Below are positions 1-8,901 of a stretch of 64,000 bases of DNA, piece after piece. Every line of letters starts with the position of its first letter. Position 1 is the stretch's first letter. The notes under the pieces were generated by a model. It made no database searches, had not been told where the DNA came from, and was given only the letters and a program-made list of their open reading frames with translations. Source of the stretch: Candidatus Moranbacteria bacterium UBA2282 (GTDB lineage: Bacteria; Patescibacteriota; Minisyncoccia; Moranbacterales; UBA2206); contig DDWQ01000003.1 in assembly GCA_002345745.1 (NCBI GenBank), positions 24,798-88,797 on the forward strand, given 5' to 3'. Both the position numbers and the translations under genes were made by a program.

Positions 1-1
1 A

Positions 2-418
2 ACTGCTACGGACAATCGGAATCGCACCGTTGGTGAGGTTAAAAGCATTTTTACTAAGGCTGGATACAAACTCGGCGAAATGGGTAGTGCGATGTGGAAT
101 TTCAAAAAAGTCGGCAGTCTCAGTGTTGCCACTCCGTCCGGTATGACGCAAGATGAACTTGAAGAAAAGGCTATTGATGCTGGTGCAGAAGATATGATTT
201 ATGTCGACAATATCCTAGCGGTTTATACTGCACCAGAAGAATTGAAAAGCGTCCAAGAAAGTCTAGAGAAAGCTGGTCTGAAAATTGAAGATGCCGGTTT
301 TGACTATCTCCCCTTGCAAAAAGCAATTCTTTCCGCGGATGAGCAAGTTGCATATGATAACCTCTTGGAAACATTGGACGATCAAGCTGATGTGCAGGAA
401 ATTTTTGACAATTTATAA
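2..418 (+). CDS. yebC: YebC/PmpR family transcriptional regulator, C-terminal part
   Basis: The open frame enters from the left edge, so the start codon lies outside the window and about 138 residues are visible. The first visible residues (TDNRNRTVGEVKSIF) carry the conserved YebC signature, followed by the M-G-x-x-x-M/A-W-x-F segment and an acidic C-terminal domain. Family members are DNA-binding regulators or translation factors that relieve stalling at polyproline; which role applies here cannot be told. The stop lies 8 bases before ruvC, and yebC-ruvC adjacency is a common bacterial arrangement, supporting the call. Confidence 0.93.
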   Translation, partial: TATDNRNRTVGEVKSIFTKAGYKLGEMGSAMWNFKKVGSLSVATPSGMTQDELEEKAIDAGAEDMIYVDNILAVYTAPEELKSVQESLEKAGLKIEDAGFDYLPLQKAILSADEQVAYDNLLETLDDQADVQEIFDNL

Positions 419-426
419 TTTTATAT

Positions 427-924
427 ATGGTAAAAGTTCTTGGCATTGATCCCGGCACAGCCACGGTTGGTTGGGCTATAATTGAGGAAAAAAAAGGAAT
501 TTTGCGTCCCGTGGCTTTCGGACACATTGCAACTAGCAAGGAAAATTCGGAAGAAAATCGTTTAATGGAGATTTCAGCTGACATTTCTGCAATTATTAAG
601 AAGCATCAACCAAGTGAAGCAGCTGTGGAACAACTTTTCTTTTTCAAAAATAAAAAGACCATTATTCAAGTTGGCCAAGCTCGCGGGGCAATTATCTTGA
701 CACTAGAGCAAAAAGGTGTTAAGATATCCAGTTACACACCATTGCAAGTCAAGCAGTCTGTAACCGGTTATGGCAAAGCTGAAAAAAAACAAGTGCAACT
801 GATGGTAAAAAACATTCTGAAACTCAAGGCCATTCCAAAACCAGATGACACTGCCGATGCGCTAGCTTTGGCCATTTGTCACATTAACAGTCGTAAAATT
901 GCAGATTTAGTTTCTAATTTATAA
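427..924 (+). CDS. ruvC: Holliday junction endonuclease RuvC
   Basis: This 165-residue protein has normal RuvC length. RuvC resolves Holliday junctions by symmetric cleavage within the RuvABC complex. The RNase H-like acidic active site is visible: D8 in the GIDPG motif, E68 in AAVEQLFF, and D141/D144 in the C-terminal PDDTADALA motif. The Q-x-x-GQARG segment and a basic KKxQV loop for DNA contact are also present. It follows yebC by 8 bases, so they are probably co-transcribed. ruvA and ruvB are not in the window. Confidence 0.97.
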   Translation: MVKVLGIDPGTATVGWAIIEEKKGILRPVAFGHIATSKENSEENRLMEISADISAIIKKHQPSEAAVEQLFFFKNKKTIIQVGQARGAIILTLEQKGVKISSYTPLQVKQSVTGYGKAEKKQVQLMVKNILKLKAIPKPDDTADALALAICHINSRKIADLVSNL

Positions 925-939
925 ATAATTATCACTTCT

Positions 940-1596
940 ATGGAAACAGCTATCAGTCCAATAATTCGTTTTTTTATAACCGAGGGTGTCCCATTTCAAA
1001 CTATAATTCTGCTTTTAATGTTGCCCGTTATTGCGACTTTTATTGCTTTTTTGCGACAAGTCGTTGGAATTAAAGCTTTCGGTATTTATACTCCCCTCAT
1101 TACAACCTTTGCTTTTCTAGCTACTAATGGCCTACGCTATGGCGTAGCTATTTTCTTGGTTGTTATCTTTGTTGGAATGCTAATGCGATTTATTCTAAAA
1201 CCCTTTCGCCTGCTCTATCTTCCACGTGTAGCGATTATGCTTACCGTAGTTTCCCTAATTATTTTAACAATGCTTGTCTTTGGTGGAAACTTGCGCCGAA
1301 CAGGGCTCGCTTCCGTTTCAATTTTTCCAATTTTAATTATGATAACCCTAGTGGAAAAATTTGTAGCCACCCAAATTGAAAAAGGCAATAAAGCAGCTCT
1401 TGTTTTGGCGTTTGAAACTTTAATTATTTCTATTCTTGGTTTCTTCATTGCCAGCTGGGAAGGATTAATTGGATTGCTTATTGCTCATCCTTGGACAATT
1501 CTTCTCACACTTCCAATTAATATCATCATTGGAAAATGGACTGGCCTGCGAGTTAGCGAATATTTCCGTTTCCGCAGTATTATTAAAAAACTTTAG
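940..1596 (+). CDS. UUP1/7TM-type polytopic membrane protein
   Basis: A 218-residue, very hydrophobic protein with about six to seven membrane segments between residues 15 and 200. The pattern, with GIKAFGIYTPLI near residue 45 and EKFVATQIEKG near residue 145, resembles the seven-helix domain that in other bacteria is fused behind an inactive transglutaminase domain and encoded next to an alpha-L-glutamate-ligase-like ATP-grasp protein and a retropepsin-like protease. Here the transglutaminase part is absent and only the membrane part remains. It lies 3 bases upstream of the ligase gene, so the two are presumably one operon. Its biochemical role is unknown. Confidence 0.75.
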   Translation: METAISPIIRFFITEGVPFQTIILLLMLPVIATFIAFLRQVVGIKAFGIYTPLITTFAFLATNGLRYGVAIFLVVIFVGMLMRFILKPFRLLYLPRVAIMLTVVSLIILTMLVFGGNLRRTGLASVSIFPILIMITLVEKFVATQIEKGNKAALVLAFETLIISILGFFIASWEGLIGLLIAHPWTILLTLPINIIIGKWTGLRVSEYFRFRSIIKKL

Positions 1597-1599
1597 CGT

Positions 1600-3006
1600 A
1601 TGTTTGAATTTTTCAAAAACAGTCAAAAGCTTTTAGGAATGAACTCAAGAAATCTTGAATTCATTCGGCCTTTTAATCGTACGCGAGCCAAACGATTAGC
1701 TGATGATAAATTGCTTAGCAAAAGAATTCTCAAAAAAAATAATATTGCTGTGCCGAAATTAATTGCTACTATAAAGACTGTTGAAGAATTAGAAAATTTC
1801 GATTGGCAATCGCTGCCTTCTAGCTTTGCGCTGAAACCTAATCGTGGTTTTGGTGGTGAAGGTATTATCGTAGTTTATGGCAAAAAAAAGAATCACACTG
1901 ATTATTGGATCAAAGCTGATCGCTCACTGATAACAGTTGATGATTTGCGCAGTCATGTTCGCAATATTTTGGATGGCTCATTTTCACTTTCCGGCACGCC
2001 GGATGTTGCTTTTTTTGAAGAAAGGTTGCAACTACTAAAATTATTTAAACCCTATGCCTATAAAGGCATCCCTGATATTCGTATTATTGTTTTCAATAAA
2101 GTTCCCGTGATGGCAATGTTGCGCTTGCCGACTAAAGAATCTGGTGGTAAAGCTAATTTGCAACAAGGTGCTGTTGGAACTGGAATCGATATGGCAACTG
2201 GCGTCACAACCACAGCTATTCACGGAAAAAATGGCTTTATTGAAAAAATTCCTGGCACGCAACTTTCCACTAGCGGTTTGCGCATTCCGCATTGGAAAAG
2301 TATGCTTCTTTTGGCTGCTAAAGCGCAAGAGGTTTCCAATTTAGGTTTTTTAGGCGTTGATATTGCCATCGATAGCAAGAATGGTCCAGAAATTTTGGAA
2401 CTCAATGCTCGCCCAGGACTTTCTATTCAAATTGCTAATCTAGCCGGACTAAAAGAAAGACTCAACCGAGTTCGCGGTATCAAAATCAAAACCATCGAGA
2501 AAGGCGTGCGTGTAGGAATGGATCTTTTCGGTGGAGAAATTGAGGAAGAGTTGGAAGAAATCTCTGGAAAGAAAATAATCGGTACTGTAGAAAAGGTGAA
2601 ATTAATTGGAAAAAATGGAAAAGAAATTGAAGTTGAGGCTAGGATAGATACTGGTGCTGGAATATCTTCAATTGATAAAGCTCTAGCTGAAGAATTAGGC
2701 TTTGGCGAAGCAGTGAAACTTTGGGAAGATTTTCATTTAGATAAAATATTAAGCACCAGCGAGATCGCAGAGTTGAGCAAAAATAAAACTTGGAAAGAAC
2801 TAGAAAAACACCCAGACATAGTCGGTGTTGCCAAGACTTTTTCTGCCCATGGCGCAACTTATCGCATTGAGATAAAAGTTACGCTAATTTTAGACTCACT
2901 GCCGATTGTGTCCAAGCTATCAATCGCTAATAGAACAGGATTGATCTACCCACTACTTGTTGGAAGAAGAGACTTAAGAAAATTTTTAATTGATGTAAAT
3001 AAATGA
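1600..3006 (+). CDS. RimK-like ATP-grasp ligase fused to a RimB-type retropepsin-like domain
   Basis: 468 residues in two parts. Residues about 1-290 form an ATP-grasp ligase of the alpha-L-glutamate-ligase-related type: ALKPNRGFGGEG nucleotide loop, DIRIIVFN strand, GAVGTGID, and the metal-binding EILELNARPGL motif. Residues about 325-468 match the PF05618 (RimB, so-called ATP-dependent zinc protease) family: ARIDTGAGISSI with candidate catalytic D350, and YPLLVGRRDL near the end. These activities are usually encoded by neighbouring genes, so this is a fusion, pairing a likely peptide-bond-forming ligase with a candidate peptidase. The substrate is unknown. It follows the 7TM gene by 3 bases. 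Confidence 0.85.
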   Translation: MFEFFKNSQKLLGMNSRNLEFIRPFNRTRAKRLADDKLLSKRILKKNNIAVPKLIATIKTVEELENFDWQSLPSSFALKPNRGFGGEGIIVVYGKKKNHTDYWIKADRSLITVDDLRSHVRNILDGSFSLSGTPDVAFFEERLQLLKLFKPYAYKGIPDIRIIVFNKVPVMAMLRLPTKESGGKANLQQGAVGTGIDMATGVTTTAIHGKNGFIEKIPGTQLSTSGLRIPHWKSMLLLAAKAQEVSNLGFLGVDIAIDSKNGPEILELNARPGLSIQIANLAGLKERLNRVRGIKIKTIEKGVRVGMDLFGGEIEEELEEISGKKIIGTVEKVKLIGKNGKEIEVEARIDTGAGISSIDKALAEELGFGEAVKLWEDFHLDKILSTSEIAELSKNKTWKELEKHPDIVGVAKTFSAHGATYRIEIKVTLILDSLPIVSKLSIANRTGLIYPLLVGRRDLRKFLIDVNK

Positions 3007-3074
3007 TAAAAAATCACCCCTAACAACAATCTTGTAGAGAGAGTTACTAAATAATTTATCTAAATAATATTCTT

Positions 3075-4052
3075 ATGCTTAAACTTTTATCTGAAATCAA
3101 ACATGGTGGTTTTCATTCTCTTATCAAAAGGGCTGATGAACTCCATATTACTGTAAAAACCTTTACTGCTGAACCAAAATTATTAGAGCTTAAATACAAA
3201 GGCAAATCTGTTTTTATTCGCAAGGGGCAAACTCCAGTACTGCGCAGAATGGGAAACTTTACTAGAAACAAGCAGTTTACTAAGTTTTTATTAAATACCA
3301 TTGGCATTAAAACTCCCGTTGGCATTCTAGCCACATCATATCGCGAAGCACTGCCACTTATTAGAAAAGCGCAGTTATCTTATCCTTTAATTATTAAACC
3401 TCTGGATGGATCACTGGCACGGGGTGTTTCTTGGAATATTCAATCACTATCAGAACTAAAAACAGCTGTTTTATTCTTTGAAAAAACCAAAAGCTCAGAA
3501 AAATCAAAATTTTTAGTTGAAGAAATGTATGTTGGTGATGAATTCCGAGTTCTAGTTTTTAACGATACAGTTGTTTCTTGTGTTAAAAAAGTTCCAGCTA
3601 CTATTATTGGTGATGGTCAAACAACTATTCAGGAATTAGTGAAGACTTTCAATAAAACTCGAAACAAGGGTTTTGAAATAAAACTTGATGAAACCGCATT
3701 AGCGACAATAGCTCAAAATAAATTTACATTAAAATCTATTCTTCCTAAAGACTATGTTCTCAAGCTGCGTAATAATCTTAATATGTCTGATGGCGGAAGA
3801 TCTATTGAGTGTACCAAACAAATGAGTGACTATTTAAAAAAGGTTTGTATCAAAGCAACTGCTGCTGCTGGACTAACTTACAGCGGACTTGATTTGATGA
3901 CAAACAATATAGGCACCAAAAAAAATGATTATGTAATTTTAGAAATTAATCCCAATCCCTTCTATAATATGCATGAGAAACCATTGGTTGAAGGTAAGGG
4001 TGTGGATGTTTCCAAAAAAATATTACAACATCTATTTCCTGGCCTAAAATAA
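3075..4052 (+). CDS. ATP-grasp ligase resembling the cyanophycin synthetase / GshAB ATP-grasp domain
   Basis: 325 residues. The segments YPLIIKPLDGSLARGV, FLVEEMYVGDEFRVLVFND, VPATIIGDGQTTIQELV and DYVILEINPNP are the ATP-grasp landmarks of the cyanophycin synthetase and bifunctional glutathione synthetase (GshAB) ATP-grasp module. The Mur ligase-like half of cyanophycin synthetase and the GshA half are absent, so this is a stand-alone ligase that joins a carboxylate to an amine at the cost of ATP. Lying 68 bases after the RimK-like fusion, it may modify the same peptide. Product not predictable from sequence. Confidence 0.8.
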   Translation: MLKLLSEIKHGGFHSLIKRADELHITVKTFTAEPKLLELKYKGKSVFIRKGQTPVLRRMGNFTRNKQFTKFLLNTIGIKTPVGILATSYREALPLIRKAQLSYPLIIKPLDGSLARGVSWNIQSLSELKTAVLFFEKTKSSEKSKFLVEEMYVGDEFRVLVFNDTVVSCVKKVPATIIGDGQTTIQELVKTFNKTRNKGFEIKLDETALATIAQNKFTLKSILPKDYVLKLRNNLNMSDGGRSIECTKQMSDYLKKVCIKATAAAGLTYSGLDLMTNNIGTKKNDYVILEINPNPFYNMHEKPLVEGKGVDVSKKILQHLFPGLK

Positions 4053-4068
4053 TTCTATCCTTAATGAG

Positions 4069-4097
4069 TTGATAAAACCCAAAAAATCTTGTAAAAT
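4069..4097 (+). promoter_or_regulatory. Sigma-70-type promoter of the penicillin-binding protein gene
   Basis: TTGATA, a 17-base spacer, then TAAAAT, placed about 75 bases before the ATG. The transcribed leader contains a small GGC...GCC hairpin. The site separates this gene from the upstream ATP-grasp genes. Confidence 0.6.
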
Positions 4098-4174
4098 AGT
4101 AATTAACTTTGCGGATATTGCCGTAATAAATTAAAAAGGCGTTGGTTAGCCTTAATAAGTATTAATTCTATTTT

Positions 4175-6697
4175 ATGAAAAATATATTTACTATTTTTAG
4201 AACTTTCAAACGCGCACCGTGGCCAATTCGTTGGAAAATGCTGGGTAAATTGGCATTATATGCACTTGCTGTTTTTACTTTGCTAGCAATTGGAACTTTT
4301 GCCTATTTCGCCAAAGATTTGCCAGATGCAAGTGGCATTAGCAAGCGAGCAGTGACAGAATCAACAAAAATTTATGATCGTACTGGCGACCATTTGCTCT
4401 ATGACATTCACGGTGAAGAAAAAAGAACTAAAATTGAATTTGCCAGTATGCCAGACACGGTTAAGTTTGCAACAATCTCACTCGAAGACAAAAGCTTCTA
4501 TTCTCATCCAGGCTTTGATGTTAAAGGTCTTCTTAATGCTGTTTTGTCTAATATTACACGCAGTGGCGGTGGTCGTGGCGGATCGACTATCACTCAACAA
4601 TTTGTTAAAAATTCTATTCTAACTAGCGAACGATCTCTTTCCCGAAAAATTAAAGAGTTAATTCTAGCCATTGAATTGGAATTTAAATTTTCTAAAGACG
4701 AAATCTTGGCAATGTACCTTAATGAAATTCCTTATGGCTCCAACGCCTATGGCGTGGAAGCGGCATCACAAACTTTTTTTGGTAAACACGCATCAGAATT
4801 AACATTGGACGAATCTGCACTACTTGCCTCCCTACCACAAGCTCCGTCATATTACTCACCCTATGGAAATAACACGGATGCTTTGCGTGGACGCCAAGTT
4901 TTTGCGCTAAATGAAATGGCTAAATTAGGTTATATAACCCAAGAGCAATCTGATGCCGCCAAAGAGGTGGATATTTTAGCTAAAATAAAACCCTCTTCTG
5001 AAAATATTACTGCTCCACATTTTGTGATGTATGTCAAAGAATATTTAGAAAAAACTTATGGGCAAGCTCTATTGGAAAAAGGCGGGCTTAGGGTTTATAC
5101 CACCCTCGATTGGGATAAGCAACAAATAGCGGAGCTTGCAGTCAAAGAAGGTGCTGTTTCTAATACAGCTAAATATAAAGCTGAGAATGCCTCCCTTGTT
5201 GCGATGGATCCACGCACAGGACAAATAATCGCTATGGTAGGTAGCAAAAATTATTTTGACAAATCCATTGATGGTCAAGTCAATGTTGCCATTCGTGATC
5301 GCCAACCAGGCTCATCATTCAAGCCCTTTGTCTATTTGACCGCCTTCCAAAAAGGCTATACACCCGAAACGCAATTATGGGATGTAGATATAAACTTCTC
5401 GACTGACGACGGCAAAACTTACAATCCAAAAAATTATGATGGCAAAAACCGCGGACCATTAGAAATGAAAAATGCCTTGGCAATGTCTCTTAATGTTCCT
5501 GCAGTGGAAACACTCTATTTAGCTGGCGTCAAAGATTCTATTACCACTGCTAAATCACTCGGTATTACTGGACTAAATAAACCCGATGATTATGGTCTTT
5601 CTTTGGTTTTGGGTGGTGGCGAAGTGACACTTCTAGATCACACTAATGCTTATGGCACTCTAGCTACGGGTGGCATTCACCATGATAAAGTTGCTATTTT
5701 AAAAGTTCTTGATGCTGATGGTAAAAAATTAGAGGAATATAAAGAAGAATCTGGGCAAAGAGTAGTGGAAGAAAAATATGTTGCTATGCTTGATTCTGTT
5801 ATCTCGGATAATTCTTTGCGTGCCCCCGTATTTGGTACCAACAATCCATTTAATTTTACTGACCGACCTGTGGCTGCTAAAACTGGAACGACTAATGAAT
5901 GGCGCGATGGTTGGGCAATGGGTTACACTCCATCAATTGTGACTGGGGTTTGGGCTGGTAATAATGACAATTCTATTATGACACCCGGTGCTGATGGAAT
6001 TTTTGTAGCTGCCCCTATTTGGAGAAAATTTATGGATGGCGTTTTGAAAAATTATACTGTTGAACAATTTCCAAAATATGAAAAAGAAGATACCGGCAAG
6101 GCAGTTTTGGATGGCACACTTGATCCAATGGCAAAAATTGAAGTGTGCAAAATCAAAAAAGACAACTATTGCCTAGCTAGTGATGCTTGCCCGAAAGGTT
6201 ATTCTGAAGAAAAAACTTTCTTTTCAGGTCACAACATTCTGTGGTATGTTAACAAAGATGATCCACGCGGAGATTTTCCGAAACACCCAGAAGATGATCC
6301 ACAATTTAAAAATTGGGAAAAAGCAGTGCAAAAATGGGCTGAAAATAGCAAGGATTTTTCCAAAAATGTCGCTCCAACCGAAGAATGTAAGGTTAGTGAT
6401 TTTGCCAATATTGCTCCCGAAGTTAAAATCTCTGCCCCTGCTGATGGTGCTACTATATCCTCCAATTCCATTACCATTGAAGCCTCAGCGTCATCTGATT
6501 TCGGCATAGAAAAAATTTCTATCGCCGTTAATGGCACAGAAATAGATTCCAAAAATGACGCGTCTATCAGTGCTAATTATTTAATCTCTTCTCCTGGTTC
6601 TGATTTAAAAATTACTGCCACAGCAATTAGTAAAAATGGTAGCTCCAAGGCGATATCTATTACCGTAAAGACTACCACACCAACACCAGAGCTATAA
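4175..6697 (+). CDS. Class A penicillin-binding protein (PBP1A type), bifunctional transglycosylase/transpeptidase
   Basis: 840 residues. It polymerises lipid II glycan strands and cross-links peptides outside the membrane. A short cytoplasmic tail and one membrane anchor (about 25-45) precede the GT51 domain, with catalytic E104 in ISLEDKSFYSHPG and the GGSTITQQFVKN motif. The transpeptidase domain has S380-S-F-K383, S438-L-N and K569-T-G-T. After about residue 640 comes a cysteine-containing linker and a C-terminal Ig-like domain (about 740-830), an extension often seen in Gram-positive-type PBPs. It has its own promoter and terminator. Confidence 0.95.
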   Translation: MKNIFTIFRTFKRAPWPIRWKMLGKLALYALAVFTLLAIGTFAYFAKDLPDASGISKRAVTESTKIYDRTGDHLLYDIHGEEKRTKIEFASMPDTVKFATISLEDKSFYSHPGFDVKGLLNAVLSNITRSGGGRGGSTITQQFVKNSILTSERSLSRKIKELILAIELEFKFSKDEILAMYLNEIPYGSNAYGVEAASQTFFGKHASELTLDESALLASLPQAPSYYSPYGNNTDALRGRQVFALNEMAKLGYITQEQSDAAKEVDILAKIKPSSENITAPHFVMYVKEYLEKTYGQALLEKGGLRVYTTLDWDKQQIAELAVKEGAVSNTAKYKAENASLVAMDPRTGQIIAMVGSKNYFDKSIDGQVNVAIRDRQPGSSFKPFVYLTAFQKGYTPETQLWDVDINFSTDDGKTYNPKNYDGKNRGPLEMKNALAMSLNVPAVETLYLAGVKDSITTAKSLGITGLNKPDDYGLSLVLGGGEVTLLDHTNAYGTLATGGIHHDKVAILKVLDADGKKLEEYKEESGQRVVEEKYVAMLDSVISDNSLRAPVFGTNNPFNFTDRPVAAKTGTTNEWRDGWAMGYTPSIVTGVWAGNNDNSIMTPGADGIFVAAPIWRKFMDGVLKNYTVEQFPKYEKEDTGKAVLDGTLDPMAKIEVCKIKKDNYCLASDACPKGYSEEKTFFSGHNILWYVNKDDPRGDFPKHPEDDPQFKNWEKAVQKWAENSKDFSKNVAPTEECKVSDFANIAPEVKISAPADGATISSNSITIEASASSDFGIEKISIAVNGTEIDSKNDASISANYLISSPGSDLKITATAISKNGSSKAISITVKTTTPTPEL

Positions 6698-6714
6698 ATT
6701 TCTACTAATAATAA

Positions 6715-6746
6715 AAGCCGTTTCAAATTGCGAAGCGGTTTTTTTA
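6715..6746 (+). terminator. Intrinsic terminator after the PBP gene
   Basis: AAGCCGTTTC and GAAGCGGTTT form a ten-pair stem with two wobbles around loop AAATTGC, followed by a T run. It lies 18 bases past the PBP stop and between convergent genes. Confidence 0.8.
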
Positions 6747-6768
6747 TTGCGATGTATTCACGCTCATT

Positions 6769-7050
6769 TTATTTAACCTTGATGCCGTCAATTGAACCTT
6801 CACCCAATTCTGCATTCAACTTGCGCACAATGCGTGCCTTATTAGTCCAAAGCTCTGAAGCCCAAGTAGAGCTCTCTGATTTTATAAAGAGAACTTTATT
6901 TTTATAATAATCTGGAATGAGTTTCTCCGCACCAACATTGCCAAATTCTTCTTTAATAACTTTTTTAAAAACATAAAAAATCGTCTGATCATCCAAAGTC
7001 CGTTTTTGAAAAATATTCTTTTTAGCTAAATAATTTTTGAGTATTTTCAT
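6769..7050 (-). CDS. DUF721 / DciA-like protein
   Basis: 93 residues, the size of the compact DUF721 domain. The layout fits: an N-terminal helix, a central VLFIKSESSTWASEL strand-helix segment with the conserved W-A-x-E-L, and the terminal IDGIKVK strand. DciA proteins of this family help load the replicative helicase DnaB, so the family link to replication is known, but this copy's role is inferred. It is the last gene of a leftward run with trxB, trxA and a CsoR-like repressor, 47 bases after trxB. Confidence 0.75.
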   Translation of the reverse strand: MKILKNYLAKKNIFQKRTLDDQTIFYVFKKVIKEEFGNVGAEKLIPDYYKNKVLFIKSESSTWASELWTNKARIVRKLNAELGEGSIDGIKVK

Positions 7051-7097
7051 AATTTTAACACAAACACTGCTTTAATTTGAGCTATTTTAACCACCTA

Positions 7098-8036
7098 TTA
7101 TTTTTTCAAATAATTAAAAATACTGCGTGCAGCAATTGCACCTTCCGCTGCGGCCGTGATAACTTGGCGAAATTTATCAGAACCATTCGTAATGTCACCA
7201 GCCGCCCACACGCCAGAAATGGATGTGGCACTATCGGCTTGAATTTTAATATAGTTTTTTTCGTCAATCTCTAATTGTAAATCTCTAGCAAAATCAACAT
7301 TTGGATCGGAGCCAATTTCAATAAACACGCCGTCCACAGCAATTTCGTCGCTGTCTTTATATTTTTTATCCAGTACAACCTTTTCCACTTTGACCTGTCC
7401 AGAAATCTCCTTTAAATTAGTGTTATAAACAACTTCGATCTTGGAATTTTTCTCAATTAATTTTTGCCAATATGGCTCACAACGCAACTGATCTTTACGA
7501 TAAATTAAATAAACTTTTTCTGCGATATCAGCCAGATATACAGTGGCGCCAGCAGCACTATCGCTGCCACCGATTACTGCTATGGTTTTATTACGATAAA
7601 AAAAACCATCACAGGTTGCACAATGCGAAACACCCTTGCCAAGAAATTCTTCTTCGCCTTTCACACTAAGTTTACGCCGTTTCGTGCCTGTCGCTAGAAG
7701 AATTGTTTTGGCTTCTAGAATGTTACCGTTGTCTAACTTCAGTTCGAATAGATTATTTTCTTTCGTGATAGTTTTCACGGTTGTTGGTATAATTTCGGTA
7801 CCATATTTTTGTGCATGATGCCCCAGCTTCTGTGAAAAATCAAAACCCGTCGCATCTTCAATGCCGGGATAATTATCAATCAAGTGTGTTTCAGAAATTT
7901 GTCCACCAAGAAGACTGCCAACAATGATATGTGCGACTCCATAACGGGAGGCATAGATTGAAGCAGTCAGACCAGCGGGACCAGCACCAACGATTACTAG
8001 ATCATAGTTTTTTTCTGGTTCATTTTTATTTTCCAT
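7098..8036 (-). CDS. trxB: Thioredoxin reductase (NADPH-dependent)
   Basis: 312 residues from the chosen start. The frame is open to 8105, but the extra 23 residues lie in repeat DNA and the canonical protein starts just before DLVIVGAGPAG, so ATG 8036 is preferred. FAD-binding GAGPAG near residue 17, redox pair C139-A-T-C142, and NADPH-binding GGSDSA are present, as is the C-terminal GVWAAGDITNG FAD motif. It reduces thioredoxin; its partner trxA lies immediately upstream on the same strand. The lack of a good ribosome-binding site is typical for this window. Confidence 0.95.
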   Translation of the reverse strand: MENKNEPEKNYDLVIVGAGPAGLTASIYASRYGVAHIIVGSLLGGQISETHLIDNYPGIEDATGFDFSQKLGHHAQKYGTEIIPTTVKTITKENNLFELKLDNGNILEAKTILLATGTKRRKLSVKGEEEFLGKGVSHCATCDGFFYRNKTIAVIGGSDSAAGATVYLADIAEKVYLIYRKDQLRCEPYWQKLIEKNSKIEVVYNTNLKEISGQVKVEKVVLDKKYKDSDEIAVDGVFIEIGSDPNVDFARDLQLEIDEKNYIKIQADSATSISGVWAAGDITNGSDKFRQVITAAAEGAIAARSIFNYLKK

Positions 8037-8082
8037 AATATTATAATTAAGGTCTATTTTAAAAAAATTTAATAACCAAAAA

Positions 8083-8173
8083 CCAAGAAAGCAATAACCA
8101 AACAACTTACAAATCTCAAACTTTGAATTTTTGTTTATTGAATATTGCTTGGTTATTGTATCTTGTTTCTTGG
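8083..8173. repeat. Imperfect palindromic repeat between trxA and trxB
   Basis: CCAAGAAA (8083) and CAATAACCAA (8092) on the left are mirrored by TTGGTTATTG (8149) and TTTCTTGG (8166) on the right, around a CAAACTTTG centre. The composition (short CAA/AAT-rich words on one arm and their complement on the other) resembles the elements inside lspA and uvrD. It lies in an operon gap and would fold into a long hairpin in the mRNA between trxA and trxB. Confidence 0.75.
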
Positions 8174-8177
8174 TGTT

Positions 8178-8510
8178 TTACTGAATTTCTGCTTCTAATT
8201 CTGATTTAAAGGCATCTTTTGGACGGAAACCGACAAAATCTTTGGCGACCTGTCCTTTTTTAAAAAGCTTCATATTGGGAATGCTTTGAATTTGATATTG
8301 CCCAGCAATAGCTTGATTGCTTGCATCTTCCACATCCAACTTAGCAATCACAACTTTACCAGCTAATTCTTCTGCCAATTCATCTAGAACTGGAGCCATC
8401 ATTCGGCAGGGTCCACACCACGGTGCCCAAAAATCAACCAACACTGGCAACTCCGCTTGTAAAACTTCTTTTTCGAAATTTTCACTTGTTAGTACAATAA
8501 CTTTACTCAT
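8178..8510 (-). CDS. trxA: Thioredoxin
   Basis: 110 residues, normal length. The active site W-C32-G-P-C35 and the cis-proline loop SIPNMKLF are intact. It is a cytosolic disulfide reductase recycled by TrxB, encoded downstream. It sits between the CsoR-like regulator (42 bases upstream) and trxB, so expression of the pair is probably controlled by that regulator. Confidence 0.97.
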   Translation of the reverse strand: MSKVIVLTSENFEKEVLQAELPVLVDFWAPWCGPCRMMAPVLDELAEELAGKVVIAKLDVEDASNQAIAGQYQIQSIPNMKLFKKGQVAKDFVGFRPKDAFKSELEAEIQ

Positions 8511-8552
8511 ATGATTAAAAATTTAATTTAATTAACTTCTTACGCCACAGAT

Positions 8553-8834
8553 CTAATTTATTTTGAATAATGTCTGCAAAAATTTTTCGTCAATTTCTTG
8601 ATGTGTTTTTCGTTTGCACAAAAATTCATCTTTCAAAAGTTCAATCCCCAGCACGGTCACCGCTTGCCGAATCGCCGATATTTGCTGGATAATATCTACA
8701 CATTCTCTTTTTGATTCCAACATCCGGCGAATACCCGCCACCTGCCCTTCAATCCGCGCAATTCTTTTTAAAACTTTTTCTCGCGTAACTTTCTTTGTTT
8801 CTGTTTTATTTTTTAGCTCTTTTTTCTTTTGCAT
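8553..8834 (-). CDS. CsoR/RcnR/CstR-family (DUF156) transcriptional repressor
   Basis: 93 residues with the all-helical DUF156 fold signature: RIARIEGQVAGIRRML followed by C45-V-D-I-I-Q-Q-I-S-A-I-R. In copper-sensing CsoR the second and third ligands are a His at +25 and a Cys at +29 from this cysteine. Here +25 is Glu and the only other cysteine is C73 at +28, so a CsoR-type copper site is not present. A two-cysteine layout recalls the persulfide sensor CstR, but the spacing is off by one. It is first in an operon with trxA and trxB and sits 47 bases from a matching operator. The inducer is inferred to be thiol or persulfide stress. Confidence 0.88.
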   Translation of the reverse strand: MQKKKELKNKTETKKVTREKVLKRIARIEGQVAGIRRMLESKRECVDIIQQISAIRQAVTVLGIELLKDEFLCKRKTHQEIDEKFLQTLFKIN

Positions 8835-8880
8835 ATTTTTGAAATTTGTCCGCCGTGGCGGATAGATTTTGGAATTACAA

Positions 8881-8901
8881 GTATACTACCCCACAGTATA
8901 C
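8881..8901 (-). promoter_or_regulatory. Operator of the CsoR-like repressor
   Basis: Perfect inverted repeat GTATACT - ACCCCAC - AGTATAC. Read on the minus strand, the core is TACT-GTGGGGT-AGTA, matching the known RcnR/FrmR-type operator pattern TACT-(G tract)-AGTA. It overlaps the -10 element of the promoter for the csoR-trxA-trxB operon, the expected place for autorepression. Confidence 0.82.

Noticed and set aside
8037..8105. Upstream extension of trxB by 23 codons
   Set aside because: The extra sequence lies in the trxA-trxB palindromic repeat and does not resemble the start of thioredoxin reductases.
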